From assembly GCA_946411635.1 (NCBI GenBank), contig CAMKES010000016.1, forward strand, positions 1-38,012: 38,012 nucleotides of DNA, read 5' to 3'. Both the position numbers and the translations under genes were made by a program. Source of the stretch: an uncultured Clostridia bacterium (GTDB lineage Bacteria; Bacillota; Clostridia; Christensenellales; CAG-138). Of this stretch, positions 16,039-24,193 are shown in pieces. Under the pieces are notes generated by a model. It made no database searches, was not told the origin of the DNA, and saw nothing but the letters and a program-made list of their open reading frames with translations. Positions within the stretch are counted from its first letter, which is position 1. Every line of letters begins with the position of its first letter.

Positions 16039-17990
16039 CAGCGTACCACCCAGCCCGCGGGCAGGTCCCTGACCGGCGACAGGAACGCAAGCTCCTTGTC
16101 CTCCGGATCGCTCGCCGCGAGGATCATGCCGTGGCTTTCCACGCCGCAGAGCGTGACCGGCTTCAGGTTCGCGACGAGAACGACCGTCTTGCCGACGAGG
16201 TCCTCGGGCTTGTACCAGTTCTTGATGCCGGAAACGACCGTGCGCTCCTCATTGCCGAGGGAGACGGTGAGCTTCAGAAGCTTCTTGGACCGCTTGACTT
16301 CTTCGCAGGCCGTGACCTTCGCGAGCCGGAGATCGAGCTTCTGGAAATCGTCGTACGTGATCTCGTCCTTGATCGGCGGCAGCGCCGGCGCTTCGGGCTC
16401 GGCGGGCGCCGCGTACTTTGCCGCAAGCGCTTCGACCTGCTCCGTCACGGCCTTCGGATCAAGCCGCGCGAAGAGGATCTCCGGCTGTTCGGCGACCTTG
16501 TTTCCGTCCGCCGGATACAGACCGAACGCGGACAGCGATTCGAGCGTGCGCGGTTCGGCGCTGATCTGCGCGAGGATCCGTTCCGCGGTCGCGGGGAGGA
16601 AGGGGGCGAGCAGGTTCGCGCCGATCGAGATGCTCTCGATCAGGTTATAGAGAACTTCCGAAAGACGGTCCGCCTTCTCCGGATCCTTCGCGAGCACCCA
16701 CGGCGTCGTTTCGTCGATGTATTTGTTGCAGCGGCGGAAGAGATTGAACAGCTCGGAGAGCGCGTCCGCGATGCGGTAGTCGTCCGTGCACTTCACTACG
16801 CGCGCCGCCGTGCCGGACGCGACCGCCTTGAGCTCGTCGTCGACGGGCTCCGCCGCGCCGGTGCGCTTCACCGCGCCCGCAAAGTACTTGTTGCTCATGG
16901 CGACCGTGCGGTTCACGAGGTTGCCGAGCGTGTTCGCGAGGTCCGCGTTCAGCCGCTCGACGAGCACGTCCCACGTGATCGAGCCGTCGTTGTCGAACGG
17001 CATCTCGTGCAGCACGAAATAGCGCACCGCGTCGACGCCGAACAGTTCCGCGAGGTCGTCCGCGTACATGACGTTGCCCTTCGATTTGCTCATCTTGCCT
17101 TCGCCCTGCAGAAGCCACGGATGCCCGAAGACCGTCTTGGGCAGCGGGAGGTCAAGCGCCATCAGGAAGATCGGCCAATAGATCGTGTGGAAACGGATGA
17201 TATCCTTTCCGATCACGTGCAGATCGGCGGGCCAGAGTTTTTTGAACAGTTCCGAGGATTCGCCGCCGCAATTATAGCCGATGCCGGTGATGTAGTTTAC
17301 CAACGCATCGAGCCAGACATAGACGACATGCTTCGGATCGAAATCGACCGGGATCCCCCACGAAAACGACGTGCGCGACACGCAGAGATCCCGCAGTCCC
17401 GGCAGCAGGAAGTTGTTCATCATCTCGTTCTTGCGCGAAACGGGCTTGATGAAATCGGGATGCGTGTTGATGTAGTCGATGAGCCGGTCGGCGTACTTGC
17501 TCATCTTGAAAAAGTACGCTTCCTCCCTTGCGGGCTGCACGTCTCTGCCGCAGTCCGGGCACTTGCCGTTCACGAGCTGCGACGGCGTGAAGAACGATTC
17601 GCACTCCACGCAGTACAGACCTTCGTACGCGCCCTTGTAGATGTCACCCTTGTCGTACAAATATCTAAAGATCTTCTGAACGGCTTGGACATGATCGTCG
17701 TCGGTGGTGCGGATGAACCGGTCGTAGCTTGTGCCGACAAGATCCCAGAGCCGCCTGATCTCGCCGACAACGCCGTCGGCGTATTCCTTGGGCGTGACGC
17801 CTGCGTTCTTCGCCTTCGTTTCGATCTTCTGACCGTGCTCGTCCGTGCCGGTCTGGAAATAGACGTCGTAGCCCTCATAGCGCTTCCAGCGCGCAATGGA
17901 ATCCGCGAGAATCGCCTCATAGGTATTGCCGATGTGCGGCTTGCCCGATGCATAGGGGATCGCGGTGGTGATGTAATACTTCTGTCTCAT
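16038..17990 (-). CDS. metG: Methionyl-tRNA synthetase with C-terminal tRNA-binding domain
   Basis: A 650-residue enzyme that charges tRNA-Met. The HIGH motif is PHIGN (18-22) and KMSKS is exact at 299-303. A zinc-knuckle insertion carries CVECES and CPDCGR pairs. The C-terminus (about 541-650) is an EMAP/Trbp111-like domain (DLRLAKVTACEEVKRSKKLL, GIKNWY, LKPVTLCGVESHGM) that dimerises and binds tRNA. The start MRQKYYITTAIPYASG at 17990 fits the family and has GAGGAAA about 6 bases upstream; the frame stays open to 18104. It begins one base after the upstream methyltransferase stop. No T-box leader is visible; it is transcribed from within the operon. Confidence 0.96.
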   Translation of the reverse strand: MRQKYYITTAIPYASGKPHIGNTYEAILADSIARWKRYEGYDVYFQTGTDEHGQKIETKAKNAGVTPKEYADGVVGEIRRLWDLVGTSYDRFIRTTDDDHVQAVQKIFRYLYDKGDIYKGAYEGLYCVECESFFTPSQLVNGKCPDCGRDVQPAREEAYFFKMSKYADRLIDYINTHPDFIKPVSRKNEMMNNFLLPGLRDLCVSRTSFSWGIPVDFDPKHVVYVWLDALVNYITGIGYNCGGESSELFKKLWPADLHVIGKDIIRFHTIYWPIFLMALDLPLPKTVFGHPWLLQGEGKMSKSKGNVMYADDLAELFGVDAVRYFVLHEMPFDNDGSITWDVLVERLNADLANTLGNLVNRTVAMSNKYFAGAVKRTGAAEPVDDELKAVASGTAARVVKCTDDYRIADALSELFNLFRRCNKYIDETTPWVLAKDPEKADRLSEVLYNLIESISIGANLLAPFLPATAERILAQISAEPRTLESLSAFGLYPADGNKVAEQPEILFARLDPKAVTEQVEALAAKYAAPAEPEAPALPPIKDEITYDDFQKLDLRLAKVTACEEVKRSKKLLKLTVSLGNEERTVVSGIKNWYKPEDLVGKTVVLVANLKPVTLCGVESHGMILAASDPEDKELAFLSPVRDLPAGWVVR

Positions 17991-17991
17991 A

Positions 17992-19434
17992 TCATTTCCT
18001 CTCCTTATTCCTGTCATTGTAAGAGGATGTTCCGCATTTGTCAACCGTAAAGATCCACGGGGAAAGCCCGCCCGCCGCCGTTCGCCGCTTTTCGCGGAGC
18101 GCAAGCCGCGGGTTTTCGCGGATCAGGCGTTCCAGAAGCTTCGCGTCCGCCGTGTACAGCACCGCAGCGCCGCCTTCACGCAGAAGATTCGGAAGCCGCC
18201 GCACAAACCGCGCGTACAGCTGCTCGTTTCCGCGATGCGTTCCCACGCGGTTGCCGAACGGCAGGTTCGAAAGCAGCAGGTCCGCGCCGTCGCGCGATTC
18301 GAACCGCAGGATATCGCGGCAGATGAACCGCGCGCGGCTTTTGCCCGCCTTCGCGTTTTCCCGCGCGATCCCGATCGCCGTGCCGCTCTTGTCCACGCCG
18401 AGGAGCGAACGGCAGCCGCGCTGCGCCTCCGCCGCGAACAGCAGCGAGCCGCTGCCGCAGAACGGGTCGAACACGGAGGGACGGGGGACGGAAACGAGCG
18501 AAAGCGCGTACCGGCTCATCGCGTACGCGAGCGCCGGATGCATCGACGCGGGCAGCGCGCCCTTTCGCCACGGATACCGCTCGTCGCGCACGTTCCAGAG
18601 CTTCCAGTACAGATCGCACCGGTCGTTGCGCGAGTCGATGCGCAGCTCGCAGTCGTACGCCGACGGGTTGTTGCGCCCGTCCAGAAGCGTTTTGAGCCGC
18701 TCGATGAACCCGCTGCGGTCCTTCAGGTATCCGCGGATCTCGATGCGGTAGCGTTCGCCGATGCACGTTTTCGCCGCGGCGGCGATCGCCTTCGGGTCCA
18801 TCGGTACGTCGAACGCGATCGGCAGAAGCGCCTCAATCATGCAGTTTGCGCGGTACACCCGCGCGACGTCGCGCGTGAAGAGCTTTACCGCGTCGCCCTG
18901 CACCGTGCCGGAAAACCCGAGCGCGCCGAGCTCGTCTTTGAGCTGCTCCGCAAAGCCGTGCGGCGCGAAGCAGAGGATCTCGCGCGGGGCGTCGAGCGCC
19001 TCGAGCGTGCCGGGCTCGACGGTCTCGAACCGCTGCATCGCCTTTTCGTACGCGATCCCGATCTCGGCGACGTGCTTGTCCGTCGCGGGGGATTCGGAGA
19101 CCGGCACGGAATACGCTTCGAGCGCGTCCTTCGCACCGAGCCGCCCGAGCGCCAGCAGAAGGCTCGGGATCGCGAACAGCGTCGTTTCCGTTTTGAGCGC
19201 GGACGCGAGCAGCGCCGCGTCGCGTTCGTTTTCGAGCGCGCCGATCAGCCGGTACGCGTTCTTGCGTACCTTCGGCTGTTCGCTTCCGACGAGCGCGGCA
19301 AGCAGCGCGCGATCGCCGATCGCTTCTTCGATCTCGGCTTTGCCCTGCTTCGTCTTTGCGAGCGCGCAGAGCGCCGACAGCGCTTCGACCGCCGTATCGC
19401 CGTTCAGTTTTGCAAGAAGTTCCGCCGCCGTCAT
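17992..19434 (-). CDS. HEAT-like repeat plus SAM-dependent (N6-adenine/RNA) methyltransferase
   Basis: A 480-residue two-part protein. Residues 1 to about 130 are helical and HEAT-like (Ala/Leu-rich, NAYRLIGALENERDAALLASAL). The C-terminal half is a class I methyltransferase with motif I FDPFCGSGSLLFAAE (about 315-330) and catalytic-type SNLPFGNRVG (about 390-400), a variant of the NPPY/F motif. A middle part (about 150-290) may correspond to a THUMP-like region. The closest known group is the RlmL/Trm14-like 23S rRNA or tRNA guanine-N2 methyltransferases. The start ATG (19432-19434) overlaps the MurG-like stop as ATGA. Exact RNA target unknown. Confidence 0.8.
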   Translation of the reverse strand: MTAAELLAKLNGDTAVEALSALCALAKTKQGKAEIEEAIGDRALLAALVGSEQPKVRKNAYRLIGALENERDAALLASALKTETTLFAIPSLLLALGRLGAKDALEAYSVPVSESPATDKHVAEIGIAYEKAMQRFETVEPGTLEALDAPREILCFAPHGFAEQLKDELGALGFSGTVQGDAVKLFTRDVARVYRANCMIEALLPIAFDVPMDPKAIAAAAKTCIGERYRIEIRGYLKDRSGFIERLKTLLDGRNNPSAYDCELRIDSRNDRCDLYWKLWNVRDERYPWRKGALPASMHPALAYAMSRYALSLVSVPRPSVFDPFCGSGSLLFAAEAQRGCRSLLGVDKSGTAIGIARENAKAGKSRARFICRDILRFESRDGADLLLSNLPFGNRVGTHRGNEQLYARFVRRLPNLLREGGAAVLYTADAKLLERLIRENPRLALREKRRTAAGGLSPWIFTVDKCGTSSYNDRNKERK

Positions 19435-20501
19435 GCGTTCGCCGCTTCGCGGATGAGCTTCAGGATCGCGTCGGTCCCGTCGACGCCCTCGGCATGACGC
19501 ATCGTTTCGATATAGGTTTCGCGCGCCTCGTACAGCGCCGTGACCTCGCGTAAAACGGAGTCCGCGCTGACCTCGTCGGCCTTCAGCACGCGCGCGTAGC
19601 CGCGCTTTTTGAAATAGTCCGCGTTCAGCTCCTGGTCGCCGCGCGTGCTCGCCGCGGAAAGCGGCAGAAGAAGCATCGGCTTTTTCAGCGCAAGCAGCTC
19701 GAACACGGCGTTTGCGCCCGCGCGCGAGCAGACGACGTCCGCCGCCGCGAACAGATCCGCCATTTCGTCGCGGATGTATTCGTACTGCAGATACCCGGGC
19801 AGGGAGATCGACTCGTCGACCTTGCCCTTGCCGCACAGATGCACGACGTCGAAGGTCTTCAGAAGCGCGGGAAGCGCTTCGCGCACGGCGACGTTCACCG
19901 CGACCGCGCCGAGGCTGCCGCCGGTCACGAGCAGGATCGGCTTTTCGCCGGAAAGACCGGTGAACGCCAGCGCCTTTTCGCGCGAGCCGAGATACAGCTC
20001 CGGGCGGATCGGCGTGCCGGTGTGCACGCCCTTGTTTCCCTTCACGAGCGGAACGGTGTCCGCGAACGTGACGAGGACCCGGTCGGCAAAGTGCGCGTCG
20101 ATCTTGTTCGCCAGACCCGGCGTATAGTCCGATTCGTGCGTCAGGACGGGGCAGACGCCCTTCGCCGCCGCAACGACCGGCACGGAAACGTAGCCGCCCT
20201 TGCTGAACACGACGTCCGGCTTCAGTTTTTTCAGGATGCGCTTCGCCTGGTGATAGCCCTTCTGCACGTGGAACGGCATCGTGAGCGTTTTGAGGCTCGC
20301 GTAGCGGCGCAGCTTGCCGGATTCGATCTCGTGATACGTCACGCCCTCGACGGCGGAGACGAGCTCCTTTTCCATGCCGGACGTGCCGATATAGTGGATA
20401 TCCCACGCCGCGCGGTCGAGTTTTTTGATCAGCGCCAGGTTCGGCGTCACGTGACCTGCCGTGCCGCCGCCGGTAAAGACGATGGTTTTTTTGCTGTTCA
20501 T
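19431..20501 (-). CDS. murG: MurG-like UDP-GlcNAc transferase (GT28), clostridial stand-alone type
   Basis: A 356-residue peripheral membrane glycosyltransferase expected to add GlcNAc to lipid I, making lipid II. Motifs: GGGTAGHVTPNLAL near the N-terminus (first G-loop), FSKGGYVSVPVV, THESDYTPGLANK, GTPIRPEL, VTGGSLGA and SRAGANAVFELLALKKP in the donor-binding lobe. The start MNSKKTIVFTGG at 20501 has an AGGGGGG ribosome site. It sits outside any division/cell-wall cluster but directly after a PBP, 41 bases downstream, which supports a peptidoglycan role. Whether this is the only MurG or a second copy cannot be told here. Confidence 0.88.
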   Translation of the reverse strand: MNSKKTIVFTGGGTAGHVTPNLALIKKLDRAAWDIHYIGTSGMEKELVSAVEGVTYHEIESGKLRRYASLKTLTMPFHVQKGYHQAKRILKKLKPDVVFSKGGYVSVPVVAAAKGVCPVLTHESDYTPGLANKIDAHFADRVLVTFADTVPLVKGNKGVHTGTPIRPELYLGSREKALAFTGLSGEKPILLVTGGSLGAVAVNVAVREALPALLKTFDVVHLCGKGKVDESISLPGYLQYEYIRDEMADLFAAADVVCSRAGANAVFELLALKKPMLLLPLSAASTRGDQELNADYFKKRGYARVLKADEVSADSVLREVTALYEARETYIETMRHAEGVDGTDAILKLIREAANA

Positions 20502-20542
20502 ACGGTCCCCCCTCGTTTCGATCTTATGCGGCCGCGCCGCGC

Positions 20543-22924
20543 TCAATCCGAAATGCCCGTCGAAACGATCGCCGTTTCGGTGACGGGCGGTTCGGTGAGC
20601 TCGTCCTGCTTGAGCAGAACGCGCGCGATCTTGAACTTCATCAGCGAATACTCTTCCGGCAGGTTTTCCATGTCAAGCTCGAGCATGACGAGCACCAGAC
20701 GCTCGTTGTCCGCGCTGACGTCGGTCAGATCCTGATTCTTTTCGCGGAAGCCGATGAACCACGCGAGCTCCTTCTTGGACTGCGCGGTCTTGTCTTCCTT
20801 GTTGCCGATCTCGGCGGTACCGGTCTTGCCGGAGATGACGTAGCTGCGCACGCCGAGATACCGGCCCGTGCCGCCGTGATCCTGCGGCGATTTGCACACG
20901 CCGATCATCATCTCGGTCATCGCGTCGGCGTTCGCCGGCGAGCAGACCGTCTTCCACGTTTCGCTTCCGCTGTGGCGGTACGTTTCGACGTAATCCGTGC
21001 CGTCCGCCTGCCAGATCGAATCGACGATGTACGGAACGGGCGCCTTGCCCTCGTTGCGGAACGAGGCGATGTAGCACGCCATCTGCAGCGGCGTGACCAG
21101 AAGCTCGCCCTGTCCGTAGCCGCTCATCGCGAGCAGGTCGTACGTTTCGGTGCTCTTTTCGTTCTTGATCTGCGACTTCATCGCGGGAATGTCGAACGGC
21201 ACGCTCTCGCCCATGCCGATGAACGACAGGAAATCCTTGAAGCGGTCCCAGCCGAGCTTGATCGCCGCCCAGGCGAAGAAGATGTTGTCGGAGTCGATGA
21301 TGCTCGATTCCATGTTCATCGGCGTATGGCGGTTCGAGGAGCCGGTGCGCGTAAGCTCGGTGATGCCGGTGTACGCGTACGAGCCCTTCTTGACCTCCCA
21401 CGCGTCCTTCCAGCTGCGGGGTCCCGTCTTGTAGCGCGCGAAGCGGATGTGATCCTGCTCCTCCTCGGGGAAGATCGTTTCCGTCGTCAGCACGCCGGTT
21501 TCGAGCGCCGCGGAGCCGGTCAAGGGCTTGAACGTGGAGCCCGGCGCGTACAGACCCTGGATCGCGCGGTTCAACATCGGCGTCTGCGGGTCCTTTTCGA
21601 GCGCTTCGAACGCTTCGGTGCCGACGGTGCCTCGGCTGAACGCCTCGACGTCGTAGTCCGGGAACGAGTACATCGCCTCGATCGCGCCGGTGCGCGGGTT
21701 CATGACGATGACCGTGCCGGGGATGTTTTCGGTGTAAACGACGGTCTTGACAACCTCCTCGACGCGCTGCTGCAGCCGGATGTCGATCGTCAGGTGGATG
21801 TCCTGACCGTCCTTCGCCGGGTTGTTGTACAGCGTCTGACGGTTCTGGCCGTCCTTGCCCTGGATGTACGCGTAGCCGCCCTTCTCGCCGCGCAGGATCG
21901 ATTCGTACTGCTGCTCGAGTCCGGCGTAGCCCATCCAGCTGTCCTTTTCGTACACTTCGTACGCCTCGGCGGCCGCGATCTCTTCCTCGGTCGCGTTCTT
22001 GGCTGCCGCCGCCTCGCGGATCTTCTTGATGTCCTTCCACGTCGATTCCCACATGACGGACGCGAAGCCCAGAAGATGGGACGCGCTCCTGCCGAACGGG
22101 TACGCGCGGAAGCGCGTGGAGGTCAGGCTCGCGCTGTAGTCGACGCCGACGCCCTTGATGTTGAGCAGGCGCTGTTCGAGCGCTTCGTCCATCTGATCGG
22201 GATAGAGCCTTGCGATAACGGCGGAGGAGTTCGTGCTGTAGACCGCGTCGTGCACGATCTTCGCGTATTCGTCCGCCGGCGTGCCGTTGGGCTTCAGGAC
22301 CGGGATCGCAAGCAGCTGCTTGACGACCTCGTCCTTTTCGTCCTTGGGGATCTGGTTCGGCACGCAGTAGATCGTGACGGGGGAGAGGTTCTTGACGAGC
22401 AGTTCGCCGTTGCAGTCGAAGATCTCGCCGCGCTTCGGATAGTTGATACCGACCAGCAGCTTGTCGCCCCATTCCATCGTCGGGAAGATCAGCGCCGGCG
22501 TCCACTGGATGCCCCAGCGCCCGCCCTCGTAGACCGCGTTGATCGTGTATTCGTTGGTCATGTCGCCGAGCTCGGTCTCGTACGTCATCGTGAAGTCGAC
22601 GGAGCTCGTGACCGACGCGTCGGACACGTTGCGCACGATATAGGAGATATCCTTCAGACCGACCGCGTCGAAGATCTGCTGGTATTTGTCGGCAAATTCC
22701 GTCGCGCTGATCATCGGATCGCCCGGATTCGTTTCCGTTCCGGACGTGTTCTTGACCGAGTCACACAGAAGATCGAACGCCGCGCCGTAGCTCTTGTCGG
22801 CGATGTATTCGATGAACGCCAGGCAGACGTCGCTGCCTTTTCCGCGCGAGGCGGAGCAGCCCGTCGGCAGGAGTGCGCCGAAGAGCATGAGGCATATCAG
22901 CAATATGCAAAGACCTTTTTTCAC
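20543..22924 (-). CDS. Class B penicillin-binding protein with MecA-like N-terminal domain
   Basis: A 793-residue transpeptidase that cross-links peptidoglycan. The N-terminus is lipoprotein-like (lipobox PTGC, Cys23) rather than a plain membrane anchor. Residues about 30-150 resemble the NTF2-like MecA_N domain (VCLAFIEYIADKSYGAAFDLL), then a dimerisation domain (about 165-400) and the transpeptidase domain. Active-site motifs: Ser463-Thr-Phe-Lys466, Ser545-Asp-Asn547 and Lys700-Thr-Gly. This architecture is the PBP2a/PBP3-like subclass B3, members of which often have low beta-lactam affinity. The start is GTG (22922-22924), with GGAG about 9-10 bases upstream. First gene of a six-gene run. 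Confidence 0.92.
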   Translation of the reverse strand: MKKGLCILLICLMLFGALLPTGCSASRGKGSDVCLAFIEYIADKSYGAAFDLLCDSVKNTSGTETNPGDPMISATEFADKYQQIFDAVGLKDISYIVRNVSDASVTSSVDFTMTYETELGDMTNEYTINAVYEGGRWGIQWTPALIFPTMEWGDKLLVGINYPKRGEIFDCNGELLVKNLSPVTIYCVPNQIPKDEKDEVVKQLLAIPVLKPNGTPADEYAKIVHDAVYSTNSSAVIARLYPDQMDEALEQRLLNIKGVGVDYSASLTSTRFRAYPFGRSASHLLGFASVMWESTWKDIKKIREAAAAKNATEEEIAAAEAYEVYEKDSWMGYAGLEQQYESILRGEKGGYAYIQGKDGQNRQTLYNNPAKDGQDIHLTIDIRLQQRVEEVVKTVVYTENIPGTVIVMNPRTGAIEAMYSFPDYDVEAFSRGTVGTEAFEALEKDPQTPMLNRAIQGLYAPGSTFKPLTGSAALETGVLTTETIFPEEEQDHIRFARYKTGPRSWKDAWEVKKGSYAYTGITELTRTGSSNRHTPMNMESSIIDSDNIFFAWAAIKLGWDRFKDFLSFIGMGESVPFDIPAMKSQIKNEKSTETYDLLAMSGYGQGELLVTPLQMACYIASFRNEGKAPVPYIVDSIWQADGTDYVETYRHSGSETWKTVCSPANADAMTEMMIGVCKSPQDHGGTGRYLGVRSYVISGKTGTAEIGNKEDKTAQSKKELAWFIGFREKNQDLTDVSADNERLVLVMLELDMENLPEEYSLMKFKIARVLLKQDELTEPPVTETAIVSTGISD

Positions 22925-22959
22925 AATACCGTCTCCATGGTCATAAATTTCCGTTTATC

Positions 22960-22968
22960 ATTATAACA
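22960..22968 (-). promoter_or_regulatory. Extended -10 promoter of the PBP operon
   Basis: On the minus strand TGTTATAAT (22960-22968), a perfect extended -10. No good -35 lies 16-18 bases upstream, which is normal for this class. The start near 22953 gives a leader of about 30 bases. Confidence 0.6.
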
Positions 22969-23051
22969 GAAACGGTTCGGTTTGTGTGACTTTTTTGCGA
23001 TCGTTTTCAAAAAAGACGCTTTTGGGACGATTTTTCTTCATAGGCTGAACC

Positions 23052-23627
23052 ATGAATATCGTACTGCTGCTGCTTTTGCTTGCGGGGATCGCCGCGTCGC
23101 TGCTGTCCGGCAGGGGCGACGGCGTGCTTGCCGCGCTGCAGGACGGGACGGCGAACGCCGTCGGGACCGTTCTGAAAACCTCCGGCGCGTACCTGCTGTG
23201 GATGGGACTTCTGAACGTCGCGGAGCAGGCGGGGCTCGTGCGCGCGCTGTCGAAGCTGCTTTCGCCCGTGCTGCGGCTGCTCTTTCCCGACGCGGGACGC
23301 GCGAAGGAGGCGATCTCGCTGAATCTTGCCGCGAACCTGCTGGGCATGGGAAACGCCGCCACGCCGTACGGACTCGACGCGATGCGGCTTCTGAACGAAG
23401 CGAACCCGCGTCCCGGCGTCGCCACGAACGCGATGTGCGTGCTGCTCGCGGTGAACGCGTCGTGCCTCGAGGTGTTTCCGGCGACGCTCGTCGGACTGCG
23501 CGCAAGCTTCGGCTCGACCGATCCCGCGGCCGTCGTTCTGCCGACGCTGCTGAGCTCGTTCGCCGCGACCGCCGCCGCGGTGATCCTGTGCCTTGCGTGT
23601 ACACGCCCATGCCGGTCGCGGTCCTGA
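23052..23627 (+). CDS. spmA: Spore maturation protein A
   Basis: A 191-residue integral membrane protein of the nucleoside-transporter/gate-like SpmA family, needed with SpmB for normal spore core dehydration. Family stretches: GTANAVGTVLKTSGAYLLWMG, NLAANLLGMGNAATPYGL and NAMCVLLAVNASCLEVFPATL. The last dozen residues (CTRPCRSRS) are atypical because the gene overlaps the spmB start. The ribosome site is weak (AGGCTGA). Its presence points to a spore-forming ancestry. An 8-bp inverted repeat (22990-22997/23008-23015) lies upstream; no sporulation-sigma promoter was confidently recognised. Confidence 0.88.
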   Translation: MNIVLLLLLLAGIAASLLSGRGDGVLAALQDGTANAVGTVLKTSGAYLLWMGLLNVAEQAGLVRALSKLLSPVLRLLFPDAGRAKEAISLNLAANLLGMGNAATPYGLDAMRLLNEANPRPGVATNAMCVLLAVNASCLEVFPATLVGLRASFGSTDPAAVVLPTLLSSFAATAAAVILCLACTRPCRSRS

Positions 23628-24115
23628 TCCTTGCGCTGCTTCTGTACGCGGCGATCCGGCGCGTCAACGTGTTCGAGGCGTTCCGCGCGGGCGCGGCGCG
23701 GGCGCTGCCGCTGATGAAAACGATCCTGCCGACGCTCGCCGTCTTTTCCGCGGCGACGTCGCTGTTCCGCGCAAGCGGCGCGGCGGATGCCCTGCACGCG
23801 CTTCTGGCGCCGGTCCTGAACGCGCTCGGCGTCGATCCGGCGCTCGTTCCGCTGCTGCTCGTGCGCCCGTTTTCCGGCAGCGCAGCGGTCGGCGCGCTCA
23901 CGGACGTGTTCACGCGGTACGGTCCGGATTCGCGCGTCGGGCTCACCGCGAGCGTGCTTTTGGGCTCGTCGGAAACGATCTTCTATACGCTCGCGCTGTA
24001 CTTCGGCAGCGTCGGGATCCGAAGGACGCGCTTCACGGTACCGGTCGCGCTGTTCGCCATGCTGACGTCCGCCGCCTGCGGGATCCTGTTTTCCAACCTG
24101 TTTTTCGGCGCGTGA
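23597..24115 (+). CDS. spmB: Spore maturation protein B
   Basis: A 172-residue membrane partner of SpmA. Typical stretches: LLLYAAIRRVNVFEAFRAGA, LVRPFSGSAAVGALTDVFTRYGPDS and SSETIFYTLALYFGSVGIRRTR. I place the start at GTG 23597 (VYTPMPVAVL...), which gives the usual N-terminal length and a 31-base overlap with spmA; the ATG at 23609 is the alternative. No separate ribosome site is visible, consistent with coupling to spmA. Confidence 0.88.
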   Translation: MYTPMPVAVLILALLLYAAIRRVNVFEAFRAGAARALPLMKTILPTLAVFSAATSLFRASGAADALHALLAPVLNALGVDPALVPLLLVRPFSGSAAVGALTDVFTRYGPDSRVGLTASVLLGSSETIFYTLALYFGSVGIRRTRFTVPVALFAMLTSAACGILFSNLFFGA

Positions 24116-24148
24116 CGGCGGGTTTCGATGGACTTTTCCGGAAAACCG

Positions 24149-24157
24149 TGTTATGAT
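24149..24157 (+). promoter_or_regulatory. Extended -10 promoter before the HerA-like ATPase gene
   Basis: TGTTATGAT (24149-24157) resembles an extended -10; no clear -35. The start near 24164 leaves a 30-base leader with GGAGG at 24183-24187. Confidence 0.45.
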
Positions 24158-24193
24158 ATATTTGAAAATATCGAGTTTTTCCGGAGGCACGTT

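Noticed and set aside
16014-18050. 678-codon plus-strand frame antisense to metG
   Set aside because: Composition is Arg/Val/Asp-rich shadow sequence; metG on the other strand has all its motifs.
22921-22944. Seven-codon frame (MTMETVL) whose TGA overlaps the PBP GTG start
   Set aside because: Position near the predicted 5' end is suggestive of coupling, but it has no ribosome site and is too short to support.
20876-22966. 696-codon plus-strand frame antisense to the PBP gene
   Set aside because: Shadow composition, no ribosome site, and an intact PBP on the other strand.
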